Assembly: GCF_014648195.1 (NCBI RefSeq)
Contig: NZ_BMQQ01000010.1
Location: 1-64,000, forward strand
From: Streptomyces purpureus
GTDB taxonomy: Bacteria; Actinomycetota; Actinomycetes; Streptomycetales; Streptomycetaceae
Direction: 5' to 3'
Length of the DNA: 64,000 nt
Shown in pieces: positions 51,123 to 61,249 of this stretch (its first letter is position 1; each line of letters begins with the position of its first letter). A model generated the notes under the pieces. It searched no databases, was not told where the DNA came from, and was given only the letters and a program-made list of their open reading frames with translations. Both the position numbers and the translations under genes were made by a program.

Positions 51123-52943
51123 ATGACTCAGCCGCCCAGCAACCAGCCGCCGCCGGGGGGCTTGGGGGTACCTCCCGTGCCGCCAGGCTACGGGGGAGCG
51201 CCTCAGAATCAGCCGCCGCAGCCGCCCGCGCAGCCGCCGCAGATGCCGCCGGTCCCGCCGACCGTCCCGCAGATGCCGCCGCAGGCCCCGCCGGCCGCGC
51301 CGCCCACCCAGCCCGGCTACGGCTATCCGCAGCAGCCGCAGCCCGGTTACGGCTACCCGCAGCAGCCCGGCCCCTACGGCCAGCCGCAGCAGCCGGGCCC
51401 GTACGGCCAGCAGCCCGGCCCCTACGGCGGCCACCCCACCGCCCCCATGCAGCAGCAGTACCCCGGCGCGCCCACCCCGCCCGGCGGCGGCCCGTTCAAG
51501 GGCAAGACCGGTGTCATCGTCGCGGCGGCCGTCGCGGCCGCCCTCGTCATCGGCGGCGGCACCTGGTTCGCGCTCAGCGGCGGCGAGGAGGACAAGCCCC
51601 CGATCGCCGGGCCGAGCGGCAGCGCCCAGCCGACCACCTCCGCCTCCGTCGACCAGGGCGACGGCAGCGGCAGCAACGGCCGCCCCGCCGGGGACGACCT
51701 CAACGCCGGGCGCAAGCCGGGCGAGGCGAAGGTCAACTGGCTCCTGAAGAACGACGTCGACCTGCCGCGCAACGGCGCCGACGTCTTCGGCCCGTGGATC
51801 GTCGGCGACGTCGTCGTCAAGGGCATGTACAAGGGCCTGGCCGGCTACGGCCTCGCCGACGGCAAGCAGCGCTGGACGCTGCCGCTGGCGACCGAGCTGT
51901 GCGCCGCCGCGCCCACGCCCAACGCCGCCGGCACGACCGTCATCGGCATCAAGGACTCCACGGCCGAGCGCGCCAAATGCACCGTGCTCCAGCAGGTCGA
52001 CCTCAAGACCGGCAAGGCCGGCTGGAAGAAGGACGTCCCCAAGGGCACCGGCTTCAGCGCCCTCTCCGAGGTCACCATCGCCATCAGCGGTAACACCGTG
52101 ACGGCGGCCGGCACGAACAACTCGTACGGCTACTCCCTCACCGACGGCACCCAGCTCTTCGGCAAGCCCGCCAGCGGCTGCCAGCCGTTCGCCTTCGCGG
52201 GCGGCGCCAAGCTCATCGCCGCCGCCAGCTGCCCCACCGGCAACATCGACAAGACCCAGCACCAGGTCAGCGAGGTCGACCCGAAGACCGGCAAGCCGAA
52301 GTGGACCTACAAGCTGGCCCCCAACTGGGAGGTCGACAAGGTCTACTCGGTGAGCCCGCTGGTCATCTCGGCGATCCAGCGCGACGACAGCAACCAGAAG
52401 AAGTGGAGCGTCATCGCGCTCAAGGACAACGGCACCCCGCGCTCCACGATCCAGGGCGGCAAGGACAAGTTCGCCCCGAAGTGCGGCGGTTCGTTCATCG
52501 TCTTCGGCCAGAACCTCGAAGGCTGCACCAACCTCGCGGTCGACGCGGGCACGCTCTACATGGCGACCGAGCCGGCATCCAGCGGGCTCGCCCGCACCAA
52601 CGAGGTCATCGCCTTCGACCTCAACACCGGCAAGCCCAAGTGGCGCGCCAAGGCCCCCGCCGAGCGCATGGTCACGCCGCTGCGCATGGAGGGCTCGGAG
52701 GTGCTGCTCTACGTCGACGCCTCGTACAACAAGGGTGGTGCGGTCGCCACGCTCGCGCCGACGGGTGGCACGCCGAAGATCGTGCTCCAGCACCCTGAGG
52801 CGACGGCCGAGATCGAGAACTCCTTCTTCGGTGCGAAGTACGCGTACGGCAACGGCACCTTCGTGGTGGCGAGCGACCGGGTGAGCGCGCGCAACGACAC
52901 CGAGGAGAAGGAGACGAAGACGATGATGGCCTTCTCGAAGTGA
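51123..52943 (+). CDS. membrane-anchored PQQ-like beta-propeller protein, paralogue 1
   Basis: A 606-residue protein. The N-terminus (~1-125) is cytoplasmic and rich in Pro, Gln, Gly, Tyr (GYGYPQQPQPGYGYPQQP). One helix lies at ~130-150 (GVIVAAAVAAALVIGGGTWFAL). A Ser/Gly linker is followed by an external domain (~200-606) of PQQ-like propeller blades (ADGKQRWTLPL, DPKTGKPKWTYKL, DLNTGKPKWRAKA). Cys pairs suggest disulphides. The blade pattern resembles BamB-like scaffolds; no ligand or enzyme residues were recognised. First of three tandem paralogues; its stop overlaps the next start by 4 bases. Confidence 0.8.
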   Translation: MTQPPSNQPPPGGLGVPPVPPGYGGAPQNQPPQPPAQPPQMPPVPPTVPQMPPQAPPAAPPTQPGYGYPQQPQPGYGYPQQPGPYGQPQQPGPYGQQPGPYGGHPTAPMQQQYPGAPTPPGGGPFKGKTGVIVAAAVAAALVIGGGTWFALSGGEEDKPPIAGPSGSAQPTTSASVDQGDGSGSNGRPAGDDLNAGRKPGEAKVNWLLKNDVDLPRNGADVFGPWIVGDVVVKGMYKGLAGYGLADGKQRWTLPLATELCAAAPTPNAAGTTVIGIKDSTAERAKCTVLQQVDLKTGKAGWKKDVPKGTGFSALSEVTIAISGNTVTAAGTNNSYGYSLTDGTQLFGKPASGCQPFAFAGGAKLIAAASCPTGNIDKTQHQVSEVDPKTGKPKWTYKLAPNWEVDKVYSVSPLVISAIQRDDSNQKKWSVIALKDNGTPRSTIQGGKDKFAPKCGGSFIVFGQNLEGCTNLAVDAGTLYMATEPASSGLARTNEVIAFDLNTGKPKWRAKAPAERMVTPLRMEGSEVLLYVDASYNKGGAVATLAPTGGTPKIVLQHPEATAEIENSFFGAKYAYGNGTFVVASDRVSARNDTEEKETKTMMAFSK

Positions 52944-54859
52944 CAGAACAGCAGCCCCCGCAGCCGACGCACGGGCCGTACGGCAGCCTGAACCCGCACG
53001 GCGGCGGCACCCCCGCCGCACCCCAGCCCGCCTACGGCTACCCGCAGGCCCAGCAGCCTCCGCAGCCCCAGGCGGCCGAGCCCACCACGCCCGCCCCCGC
53101 TCCGGCCCCCGCGCCGGAACCGGGGTACGGCTACCCGCAGCCGCAGGCTCCCGAGCCCGTGGCCGCGCAGCCCGCCGCACCCGCGCCCACGCCCGCCCCT
53201 GCTCCGGCCCCCGCGCCGGAGCCGGGGTACGGCTACCCGCAGCCGCAGGCCGCAGAGCCCCAGGCTCCGCAGCCGCCGCACGGGTACGGGTATCCGCAGG
53301 CCGGGGCGGAGCCCCAGCCCGGTTACGGCTACCCGCACCCGCAGACCTCCGGCCCCGCCGCCGGGCCCGCCTACGACCCCTTCCCGGGGCTGCGGCAGGA
53401 CCCGGACGCGGGTCCGGGCGTCGGCATGGAGCCGGAGCCCGGGCCGGGGCCCGAGCGGCGTCGGCGCCGGCCCTTCGCGGTGATCGCCGCCGTCGTGGCG
53501 GCGCTGCTCGTCATCTCCGGCGGCACCTGGTACGCGCTGGACATGGAGGGCGGCGACGGCCCGGCCGGCGCCAAGCCGTCGCAGTCGGCGTCTCCGACCG
53601 CCCCTCCGGGGCCGGACACCGCCACCGCCGACAAGATCAACCAGGGCCGTACCACCACCGACGCCAAGATGCTCTGGCTGCGCCGCGGTGGCGTGGACCT
53701 GCCGCGCGACGGCGCCGACGTGTTCGGCCCGTGGTTCTCCAAGGGCACCGTCACCACCGCCCTCCACCGCACGGTCACTTCCGTCTCCGCGACGACCGGC
53801 AAGGTCAAGTGGAGCCTGCCGCTGGACAGCGACATCTGCCAGGCGGCCACGCACCGCTCCGGTACGTACATCGCCGTCGCCACCAAGGAAGGCCCCGGCA
53901 GCAAGGGCGACTGCCGGCGGGTGCGCGGGATCGACCTGGCGACCGGCAAGCAGCTCTGGGAGCAGAAGGTCCCCGACGACGAGATCGGGGAGGGCATCGA
54001 CTCCAGCATCTCCATGGCGGTCACCCGCACCACCCTCGTCGTCGGCCGGGCCAACTTCACCACCGGCTACAAGATCGCCGACGGCAAGCAGCTCTTCGGC
54101 CGCACCAGCACCGGCAACTGCCAGCCGTACCGTTTCGCCGGTGGCTCCCGGCTGCTGGCCGTCCTGAACTGCCCCGGCGGCGCGGCGCGCAAGACCCGCC
54201 AGGAGCAGATCCAGGAGCTGGACCCGGAGACCGGCAAGCCGCGCTGGACCCACCAGCTGGCCCCCGACGACCAGGTCAGGCGGGTCTTCTCGGTGAAGCC
54301 GGTGGTCGTCGCCCTGCACAACGCGACGACGGAGAAGTACACCCTTCTCGCCCTCGACAAGAACGGCAAGAAGCGCTCCGCCGCCCCGCTCACCAACGAG
54401 TACCGGCACGGCTGCAGCCAGCGGGTCGCCGACGCGACGAACGTCAGCAGCTGCCAGGTCGCCGCGAACGCCGGCTACGTCTACATGGCCACGGAGCCCG
54501 CCGCGAACGGCGCCAACCAGATCGTCGTCATCGACCTCGACAACGGCAAGGTCAAGCGGCGGATCTCCGCGCCCGCCGGACGGGTCATGATGCCGATGGA
54601 GGTGAGCGACGCCGGTCTGATGGTCCGCCTGGAGGCGACCGCCAAGCTCGGCGGCGCGGTCGCCCTCGCTCCCTTCCAGTCCGGCGCTCCGAGGATCCTG
54701 CTCCAGCTCCCCGCCGCGACGGCGCCGCTGGAGCGCGGGTTCCAGTCGCCGGTCGTCACGTACGACAACGACCGCTACACCCTCGTGAACGGGACGGTCG
54801 CCGCCGACAGCGACGCCGAGGAGCGCACGAAGGAGACCCTGATGGCCTTCGGCAAGTGA
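52940..54859 (+). CDS. membrane-anchored PQQ-like beta-propeller protein, paralogue 2
   Basis: A 639-residue paralogue of the preceding gene. The N-terminal ~165 residues repeat APAPAPEPGYGYPQPQ and similar units. One helix lies at ~178-198 (VIAAVVAALLVISGGTWYAL). The external domain shares with paralogue 1 the stretch DLPRNGADVFGPW (here DLPRDGADVFGPW) and the KQLFG, GKPRW and LYMATEPA (VYMATEPA) blades. GTG start overlapping the upstream stop, so the two are translationally coupled. Confidence 0.8.
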   Translation: MTEQQPPQPTHGPYGSLNPHGGGTPAAPQPAYGYPQAQQPPQPQAAEPTTPAPAPAPAPEPGYGYPQPQAPEPVAAQPAAPAPTPAPAPAPAPEPGYGYPQPQAAEPQAPQPPHGYGYPQAGAEPQPGYGYPHPQTSGPAAGPAYDPFPGLRQDPDAGPGVGMEPEPGPGPERRRRRPFAVIAAVVAALLVISGGTWYALDMEGGDGPAGAKPSQSASPTAPPGPDTATADKINQGRTTTDAKMLWLRRGGVDLPRDGADVFGPWFSKGTVTTALHRTVTSVSATTGKVKWSLPLDSDICQAATHRSGTYIAVATKEGPGSKGDCRRVRGIDLATGKQLWEQKVPDDEIGEGIDSSISMAVTRTTLVVGRANFTTGYKIADGKQLFGRTSTGNCQPYRFAGGSRLLAVLNCPGGAARKTRQEQIQELDPETGKPRWTHQLAPDDQVRRVFSVKPVVVALHNATTEKYTLLALDKNGKKRSAAPLTNEYRHGCSQRVADATNVSSCQVAANAGYVYMATEPAANGANQIVVIDLDNGKVKRRISAPAGRVMMPMEVSDAGLMVRLEATAKLGGAVALAPFQSGAPRILLQLPAATAPLERGFQSPVVTYDNDRYTLVNGTVAADSDAEERTKETLMAFGK

Positions 54860-54932
54860 CCTCGTCCGGGCCCCGCCGGGCATCGGGCACCGACTTCCTT
54901 ACCCCTTCCGAGACTTCAGAGGTACGTACGTC

Positions 54933-56735
54933 ATGACGCAGCCGCCTCCGCCCCCGCCGAACCAGCCGCCCGGGCCGCCGCCGGGTGGCGGTTTCGGCGC
55001 GCCGCAGGACCCCCCGCCCGGTGGTTACGGCGCGCCCACGCCGCCGCAGCAGCCCTCGTACGGCTATCCGCAGACCCCGCCGCCCGCGCAGCCGCAGCAG
55101 CCCCAGCAGCCGTACGGCTACCCGCAGCCGCAGCAGCCGGCCCAGCCGCCTTACGGCCAGCCGCCCCAGCCCCAGCAGCCCTACGGCTACCCGCAGCCGC
55201 AGCAGCCGGCCCAGCCGCCTTACGGCCAGCCGCAGCAGCCGCCGTACGCCTACCCGACGGCGCCGATGCCCGCGGCCGGCGGTCCCGGCGGCGGCAAGAA
55301 GCTGTCGGCGCAGATGCAGATCATCATCGCCGCGGCGGTCGCGGTCGTCCTGATCATCGCCGGTGGCGTCTGGTACGCCACCTCCGGCGACGACCCGGAC
55401 AAGCCGGCGGACCAGAAGAACACCGCGGGCGGCGCCAACGGCGGCAACGGCCTCGGCGGCAACGGCAAGGAGAAGGCGCCGGGCAACATCCAGGCCAAGG
55501 TCGCCTTCCAGCTGCCGCAGCCCAAGGTCACCGACATCACCGACGTCGGCGGCTCCTGGGTCACCGACAAGGCGTATGTGAAGACCGGCGTCGACTCCGT
55601 CGTCGGCTACGACATCGCCAAGGGCACCCCGCTGTGGACGGCCAAGCTGCCCGGCCAGGTCTGCGCCACCACCAAGCACGTCTCCAAGGACTTCAAGACG
55701 GCGATCGTCTTCGAGGCCACCAAGCGCGTCCCGCCGCGCAACTACCAGCCGTGCACCGAGGTCGGCGTCCTCGACCTGGTCACCGGCAAGCTGCTCTGGA
55801 GCAAGTCGCTGACCAGCCCGCAGTCCGGTGACGACAAGGTCCGCTTCAGCGAGGTGACGCTCAGCGGCACCACCGTCGCGGCCGGCGGCACCGACGGCGG
55901 CGCCGCCTTCGACCTGGCCACCGGCACCTCGCGCTGGAAGCCCCAGGCGAACGCCGAGAACTGCTACGACATGGGTTACGGCGGCGGCGAGGCGCTCGTC
56001 GCGGCCCGCAAGTGCGGCCCGTACGACAGCGCTTACGTCACCATCCAGAGCCTCAACCCGACCACCGGCGCGCCGGTGTCGCAGTACAAGATGCCGACGG
56101 GCGTGAAGTACGCGTCCATCGTCTCCACCAAGCCGCTGGTGGTCGCCGCCGACGTCGGTGACACCGCCGGTGACGGCAGCGGCATCTCGGACTTCTTCTC
56201 GATCGACGAGAAGACCGGCAAGCTGAAGGCGAAGATCTCGGCGCCGGGCGACCGTTTCGCGGCCCGCTGCCGCGCCACCGAGGTCGAGACCTGCAACAAG
56301 GTCGTCGTCGGCAACGGCCGGATCTACCTGCCGACCGAGGACCACGAGGGCTCCGGGGAGTACGGCGACACCAACGAGATCGTGTCCTTCGACCTCGCCA
56401 CCGGCAAGCCGACCCCCGACAAGGCCGACGCGGGCGACCGCTACTCGATGTTCCCGCTGCGCATGGACGGCGGCAACATCATCGCCTACAAGACCCCGCC
56501 CTACGACAAGGGCGGCCAGATCGTCTCCATCGACGGCGGCACCTTCAAGCAGACGGTTCTCCTGGAGAACCCGTCGGAGGAGTCGGTCCGCAAGGCGGAG
56601 AGCAGTTTCTCGTCGGACTACGCGGAGATCCTGTTCTCGGGCGGCCGGCTGTTCCTGTCGGAGACGATGCTGAGCAAGCCCAGGGCCGGTGCCACGGACC
56701 GGGAGTACCTGGCGCTGTCGTTCTCGACCAACTGA
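54933..56735 (+). CDS. membrane-anchored PQQ-like beta-propeller protein, paralogue 3
   Basis: A 600-residue third paralogue. The N-terminal ~120 residues repeat QPYGYPQPQQPAQPPYGQP. The membrane helix is at ~130-150 (IIIAAAVAVVLIIAGGVWYA). The external propeller lacks the DVFGPW segment, so it is the most divergent of the three. It has LVTGKLLWSKSL and ATGTSRWKPQ blades and several Cys. The gene is 73 bases after paralogue 2 with AGAGGT as ribosome site and is followed by a strong terminator, so the three form one operon. Confidence 0.8.
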   Translation: MTQPPPPPPNQPPGPPPGGGFGAPQDPPPGGYGAPTPPQQPSYGYPQTPPPAQPQQPQQPYGYPQPQQPAQPPYGQPPQPQQPYGYPQPQQPAQPPYGQPQQPPYAYPTAPMPAAGGPGGGKKLSAQMQIIIAAAVAVVLIIAGGVWYATSGDDPDKPADQKNTAGGANGGNGLGGNGKEKAPGNIQAKVAFQLPQPKVTDITDVGGSWVTDKAYVKTGVDSVVGYDIAKGTPLWTAKLPGQVCATTKHVSKDFKTAIVFEATKRVPPRNYQPCTEVGVLDLVTGKLLWSKSLTSPQSGDDKVRFSEVTLSGTTVAAGGTDGGAAFDLATGTSRWKPQANAENCYDMGYGGGEALVAARKCGPYDSAYVTIQSLNPTTGAPVSQYKMPTGVKYASIVSTKPLVVAADVGDTAGDGSGISDFFSIDEKTGKLKAKISAPGDRFAARCRATEVETCNKVVVGNGRIYLPTEDHEGSGEYGDTNEIVSFDLATGKPTPDKADAGDRYSMFPLRMDGGNIIAYKTPPYDKGGQIVSIDGGTFKQTVLLENPSEESVRKAESSFSSDYAEILFSGGRLFLSETMLSKPRAGATDREYLALSFSTN

Positions 56736-56749
56736 CGCGGCGCGCAGAC

Positions 56750-56789
56750 GCGGCCCGGTGCACCGAAGTGACTCGGTGCGCCGGGCCGC
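56750..56789 (+). terminator. strong hairpin terminator after the propeller operon
   Basis: A 17-bp stem with one T-G pair (GCGGCCCGGTGCACCGA against TCGGTGCGCCGGGCCGC) and a 6-base loop. Confidence 0.8.
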
Positions 56790-56940
56790 TGCCGTTTGCA
56801 ACTGGCCCTGATTGGCGAAGAATTCGGCATTCTGGGGGGCTTCTGACACGTAAGGGGCGCGCGGCGTCGAACAAGCGTGTAGCTTGCCGGGTCAGTAGGA
56901 GCCGGGGGGCCGACTCCAGGGGGATTTGGGGGTTTGCTCG

Positions 56941-57630
56941 ATGGGCGTGCGGCTCATGGTGGTCGACGACCACCGACTGCTCGCGGAGGCGCTTGCCTCG
57001 GCACTGAAACTGCGTGGGCACCGGGTGCTCGCGGCGGCGGCCCCGACAGCCGGCGCGGCCGAACTGGTGGTGAGCCGTGCGCCGGAGGTGTGTCTGTTCG
57101 GTACGGCGACCCCGGCCGCGGCGGGCGTCTTCGATCCCGTGCTCCGGATCAAACGGGAGCGGCCGCAGGTGGCCGTCGTGGTCCTCGGCCCGGTGCCGTC
57201 ACCGCGCGGGATCGCGGCGGCGTTCGCGGCCGGCGCGTCCGGGTACGTCCGCCACGACGAGCGGATCGAGGGCGTCGAGCGGGCCATGATGAAGGCCCGC
57301 GCCGGTGAGGCGGCGGTCGCCCCGCAGCTGCTCCAGGGCGCGTTCACCGAGCTGCTGAACCCGGCCGCCCAGCCCGACGACGAGGGCCAGCGGCTGCTGC
57401 GGATGCTCACCCCGCGCGAGGTGGAGGTGCTGGTCCGGGTCGCGGAGGGCGAGGACACCCGCCTCATCGCGGCCGGCATGGGCATCGCACCGAGCACGGC
57501 CCGTACGCACGTCCAGCGGGTGCTCATGAAGCTGGGCGTCGGCTCCCGCCTGGAGGCGGCCGCGCTGGCGGCCCGTACGGGCCTGCTGGACCGGGCCGCG
57601 TCGGTGCCGTCTCAGCCCGGCCCGCGCTAG
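56941..57630 (+). CDS. LuxR-type regulator with a receiver lacking the phospho-acceptor Asp
   Basis: A 229-residue protein with response-regulator layout. The receiver keeps the acidic pair (MVVDDHRLLAEAL), but the strand that should carry the phosphorylated Asp reads APEVCLFGTATPAA, with no Asp. The conserved Thr/Lys positions are also altered (VVVLGPVPSPRG). The C-terminal HTH is intact: LTPREVEVLVRVAEG then IAPSTARTHVQRVLMKLGV. It must be controlled otherwise than by phosphorylation. ATG at 56941 has GGGGG 8 bases ahead; a TTG at 56926 is in frame. No partner kinase is adjacent. Located just upstream of galTEK. Confidence 0.85.
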   Translation: MGVRLMVVDDHRLLAEALASALKLRGHRVLAAAAPTAGAAELVVSRAPEVCLFGTATPAAAGVFDPVLRIKRERPQVAVVVLGPVPSPRGIAAAFAAGASGYVRHDERIEGVERAMMKARAGEAAVAPQLLQGAFTELLNPAAQPDDEGQRLLRMLTPREVEVLVRVAEGEDTRLIAAGMGIAPSTARTHVQRVLMKLGVGSRLEAAALAARTGLLDRAASVPSQPGPR

Positions 57631-57641
57631 CGCCACGACTC

Positions 57642-57663
57642 CCCGGCCGTCGCGGCGGCCGGG
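57642..57663 (+). terminator. hairpin terminator after the atypical regulator
   Basis: CCCGGCCG-TCGCGG-CGGCCGGG, a perfect 8-bp stem, 11 bases after the stop and before the gal promoter region. Confidence 0.6.
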
Positions 57664-57671
57664 CGAGCCCG

Positions 57672-57768
57672 CTGACGTTCTTTGTTTGATCCTGATCGAG
57701 CACGAGGCCGGAAACCGCGCCCGGGGCGTCGCATTCCACCGTTGACGCACCTGTTTGTTTATGATGTC
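57672..57768 (+). promoter_or_regulatory. gal operon promoter region with direct repeats
   Basis: This less GC-rich stretch before galT holds two related elements: TGACG followed 3 bases later by TTTGTTTGAT (57673-57690), and TGACG followed 6 bases later by TTTGTTTATGAT (57743-57765). Repeats around the gal promoter are expected for the galactose-inducible control known in S. lividans/coelicolor, but exact hexamers could not be assigned. Confidence 0.4.
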
Positions 57769-57807
57769 TTGTGTGCGTTTCTGTTGGTGGTCGTGAGGGA
57801 GCTCCCT

Positions 57808-58848
57808 GTGAAGAAGACCTCGACCAAGCTCGCCGACGGCCGCGAGCTGCTCTACTACGACCTGCGCGACGACACCGTCCGCGACGCCGTCGACCGACGC
57901 CCCCTGGACGCGATCACCACCGCCTCCGAGATCCGGCACGACCCGCTCCTCGGCGACGCCGTCGCCATCGCCTCGCACCGCCAGGGCCGCACGTACCACC
58001 CGCCGGCCGACGAGTGCCCGCTGTGCCCCTCTGCGGACGGGCGGCAGAGCGAGATCCCCGACAGCGACTACGAGGTCGTCGTCTTCGAGAACCGTTTCCC
58101 CTCCCTTGCCGGCGACAGCGGCCGCTGCGAGGTCGTCTGCTTCACCTCCGACCATGACGCCTCCTTCGCCTACCTCACCGAGGAGCGGGCCGCGCTCGTC
58201 CTCGCCGCCTGGACCGACCGCACCGCCGAACTCGCCGCCATGCCCCAGGTCGAGCAGGTCTTCTGCTTCGAGAACCGGGGCGCCGAGATCGGCGTCACCC
58301 TCGCCCATCCGCACGGCCAGATCTACGCCTACCCCTTCACCACTCCGCGCACCGCGCTGATGCAGCGCTCCGCCGCCGCCCACCGGGCCCGCACCGGCCG
58401 CAACCTCTTCGACGACGTCGTGGCCCGCGAACGCGCCGACTCCGTCCGGGTGGTTCTCCAGGGCGAGCACTGGATCGCCTTCGTGCCGTACGCCGCCCAC
58501 TGGCCGTACGAGATCCACCTCCACCCCATCCGCCGCGTCCCGGACCTGCGGGCCCTGGACGAGGCGGCCCGCGCAGAGCTCCCACAGATCTATCTGGAAC
58601 TCTTGAGGCGCTTCGACCGGATCTTCGGCGAGGGCCGGCCCCCGACCCCGTACGTCGCCGCCTGGCACCAGGCGCCGTTCCGTACCGAAGGACGCGACGA
58701 GTTCGGGCTCCACCTCGAGCTTTTCACCGTCCGCCGAACGTCCGGCAAGCTGAAGTACCTCGCGGGTTCCGAGTCCGGCATGAGCGTTTTCGTCAACGAC
58801 GTGCCGCCGGAGGCCGCGGCCCGGCGACTGCGAGAGGTAGCGAGCTGA
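57808..58848 (+). CDS. galT: galactose-1-phosphate uridylyltransferase
   Basis: A 346-residue Leloir-pathway enzyme exchanging UMP between UDP-glucose and galactose 1-phosphate. The active site HPHGQ is at residues 167-171 ([13 protein letters not shown]). The zinc ligands CPLC are at 70-73, and [10 protein letters not shown] is a family mark. GTG at 57808 has GAGGGAG upstream; the longer frame from 57682 crosses the promoter. Its stop shares bases with the galE start (TGATG). Confidence 0.95.
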   Translation: MKKTSTKLADGRELLYYDLRDDTVRDAVDRRPLDAITTASEIRHDPLLGDAVAIASHRQGRTYHPPADECPLCPSADGRQSEIPDSDYEVVVFENRFPSLAGDSGRCEVVCFTSDHDASFAYLTEERAALVLAAWTDRTAELAAMPQVEQVFCFENRGAEIGVTLAHPHGQIYAYPFTTPRTALMQRSAAAHRARTGRNLFDDVVARERADSVRVVLQGEHWIAFVPYAAHWPYEIHLHPIRRVPDLRALDEAARAELPQIYLELLRRFDRIFGEGRPPTPYVAAWHQAPFRTEGRDEFGLHLELFTVRRTSGKLKYLAGSESGMSVFVNDVPPEAAARRLREVAS

Positions 58849-59819
58849 TGAGATATCTGGTGACCGGCGGGGCCGGCTACGTCGGCGGTGTGGTCTCCGC
58901 CCACCTGCTGGAGGCGGGACACGAGGTCACCGTCCTCGACGACCTCTCCACGGGCTTCCGCGAAGGCGTCCCGGCGGGCGCCACGTTCATCGAGGGCCGT
59001 ATCCAGGACGTGGCCCGCTGGCTCGACGCCTCCTACGACGGCGTCCTGCACTTCGCCGCCTTCTCGCAGGTCGGCGAGTCCGTCGTCGACCCCGAGAAGT
59101 ACTGGGTCAACAACGTCGGCGGCACCACCGCCCTGCTCGCCGCCATGCGGGACGCCGGGGTACGGCGGCTCGTCTTCTCCTCGACCGCCGCCACCTACGG
59201 GGAGCCGCGCTCCGTCCCCGTCACCGAGACCGACCCGACGCTCCCCACCAACCCCTACGGCGCCTCCAAACTCGCCGTCGACCACATGATCACCGGCGAG
59301 GCCCGCGCCCACGGCCTGGCCGCCGCCTCGCTGCGCTACTTCAACGTCGCCGGGGCGTACGGCAGCTGCGGCGAGCGCCACGACCCCGAGTCGCACCTCA
59401 TCCCGCTCGTCCTCCAGGTCGCCCTCGGCCGCCGGGACGCCATCTCCGTCTACGGCGGCGACTACCCCACCCCCGACGGCACCTGCGTCCGCGACTACAT
59501 CCACGTCGCCGACCTCGCCGAGGCCCATCTGCTCGCCCTCGACGCCGTCACCCCCGGCGACCATCTGATCTGCAACCTCGGCAACGGCAACGGCTTCTCG
59601 GTCCGCGAGGTCGTCGAGACCGCGCGCAAGGTGACCGGTCACGCCGTACCGGAAGTGACCGCCCCCCGCCGGGCCGGCGACCCGGCCGTCCTCGTCGCCT
59701 CCGCCGAGGCCGCCCGCGAGCGGCTCGGCTGGGTCCCCTCCCGGCCCGACCTCGCCGAGATCATCGAGGACGCCTGGGCCTTCGCCCGGCGCGCCGCCGC
59801 GCGGGAGAGCGCCGGATGA
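58848..59819 (+). CDS. galE: UDP-glucose 4-epimerase
   Basis: A 323-residue extended SDR. NAD loop [10 protein letters not shown] at residues 6-15, DDLSTGFRE, catalytic Ser in FSSTAATYG and YGASK (Tyr/Lys). LRYFNVAGA and [14 protein letters not shown] are GalE signatures. It regenerates UDP-glucose for GalT. Overlaps galT by one base and galK by 4. Confidence 0.95.
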   Translation: MRYLVTGGAGYVGGVVSAHLLEAGHEVTVLDDLSTGFREGVPAGATFIEGRIQDVARWLDASYDGVLHFAAFSQVGESVVDPEKYWVNNVGGTTALLAAMRDAGVRRLVFSSTAATYGEPRSVPVTETDPTLPTNPYGASKLAVDHMITGEARAHGLAAASLRYFNVAGAYGSCGERHDPESHLIPLVLQVALGRRDAISVYGGDYPTPDGTCVRDYIHVADLAEAHLLALDAVTPGDHLICNLGNGNGFSVREVVETARKVTGHAVPEVTAPRRAGDPAVLVASAEAARERLGWVPSRPDLAEIIEDAWAFARRAAARESAG

Positions 59820-60955
59820 GGGTGGCGCGGGAGTTCGCGGAGCTGTACGGGGCCGCGCCCGAGGGTGTCTGGGCCGCCCCCGGCCGGGTCAACCTGATCG
59901 GCGAGTACACCGACTTCAACGAGGGTTTCGTGCTCCCGCTGGCCCTGCCGCACACCGCTGTCGCCGCCGTCTCCCGGCGCGGCGACGGTGTGCTGCGGGT
60001 CCACTCCGCCGAGTCCGGCGAGGGCGTCGTCCAGCTGGACGTGGCCACGCTCGCCCCCCGTCGCTCCGCCGGCTGGGCCGCGTACCCGGCGGGGGTCCTG
60101 TGGGCGTTGCGGGAGGCCGGCCATCCGGTCACCGGTGCCGACATCCACCTCTCCTCGACCGTGCCGTCGGGCGCGGGTCTCTCCTCGTCGGCGGCGCTCG
60201 AAGTGGTGGTCGCCCTCGCCCTCGACGAGCTGTACGGGCTCGGGCTCACCCGTCCCGAGCTGGCCCTGATCGCCCAGCGGGCCGAGAACGACTTCGTGGG
60301 TGTGCCGTGCGGCGTCATGGATCAGATGGCGGCGGCGTGCTGCGTGGCGGGCCATGCGCTCCACCTCGACACCCGCGATCTGTCCTGGCGGCAGGTGCCC
60401 TTCGACCTCGCCGCCCACGGGCTGCGGCTGCTGGTCGTGGACACCCGCGTGAAGCACGCGCTCGGCGACGGCGCGTACGCGGAGCGGCGCGCCGGGTGCG
60501 AAGCCGGTGCGCGGGCGCTCGGCGTGCGCACGCTGCGTGAAGTGGATGGCGTGCAACTGCCCGTGGCGCTCGTGGAGTTGACTGGCGAAACGGTTCGCCG
60601 CTATGTCCGCCATGTCGTCACGGACAACGAACGCGTCCGCCGTACGGTCGCTCTCCTCGACGCCGGGGACCCCCGCGCGGTGGGTCCAGTGCTCACCGAG
60701 GGCCATGTCTCACTGCGCGACGATCTACGGGTCTCCTGCCCGGAACTGGACCTCGCGGTGACGGCCGCCAATGCCGCGGGCGCCCTCGGCGCCCGGATGA
60801 CCGGAGGCGGCTTCGGCGGCTCCGTGATCGTCCTCACCGGCGAAGACGCCGCCGACGAGGTGGCCTCGGCGGTCGGCAAGGCCTTCGCCGACGCCGGGTT
60901 CACCGCCCCCCACGTCTTCTCCGCCGTCCCCTCGCCGGGGGCCCGCCGGCTCTGA
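59816..60955 (+). CDS. galK: galactokinase
   Basis: A 379-residue GHMP kinase. The galactokinase signature is [20 protein letters not shown]. The ATP loop is [16 protein letters not shown], the catalytic Asp lies in CGVMDQMA, and the third motif is [14 protein letters not shown]. It phosphorylates galactose, the first step of the Leloir pathway. Last gene of galTEK. Confidence 0.95.
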   Translation: MRVAREFAELYGAAPEGVWAAPGRVNLIGEYTDFNEGFVLPLALPHTAVAAVSRRGDGVLRVHSAESGEGVVQLDVATLAPRRSAGWAAYPAGVLWALREAGHPVTGADIHLSSTVPSGAGLSSSAALEVVVALALDELYGLGLTRPELALIAQRAENDFVGVPCGVMDQMAAACCVAGHALHLDTRDLSWRQVPFDLAAHGLRLLVVDTRVKHALGDGAYAERRAGCEAGARALGVRTLREVDGVQLPVALVELTGETVRRYVRHVVTDNERVRRTVALLDAGDPRAVGPVLTEGHVSLRDDLRVSCPELDLAVTAANAAGALGARMTGGGFGGSVIVLTGEDAADEVASAVGKAFADAGFTAPHVFSAVPSPGARRL

Positions 60956-61077
60956 GCCGACCCCCGAACGGCCGCTGAAATGTCGACTTCTGTCGCACCC
61001 CCGCCCTCCCGCCCCACGGGGATCGGCGTGGGCGACCAGTTCCCCGATTCGGCTTCCCCCGCCGCCGCCCGCCCGTA

Positions 61078-61118
61078 CCCTGATGCACAGCGCCGGTGGG
61101 GGCCGGTGCTGATCAGGG
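61078..61118. other. imperfect hairpin between galK and the next regulator
   Basis: CCCTGAT-GCA-CAGCGCCGG pairs with CCGGTGCTGATCAGGG: a 16-bp stem with a 3-base bulge and one mismatch. It may end the gal transcript or act in the leader of the downstream regulator. No other gene is seen in the ~290 bases between the two genes. Confidence 0.4.
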
Positions 61119-61249
61119 GACGAGACGGTCGGGTACGGCGTCCGGGGCGGGGTAACAGTCACTGCACGGCGGCGGCCGTGCGACCGATGGACCCTCACTC
61201 TCCAGGCGCCGTACCCGCGCCGCTCCGTTTCTGACACTTGGGGGTGTCC

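Noticed and set aside
52940..53390. Pro/Gln repeats in the propeller genes as a separate repeat element
   Set aside because: They are in-frame low-complexity coding sequence in all three paralogues, not an independent DNA element.
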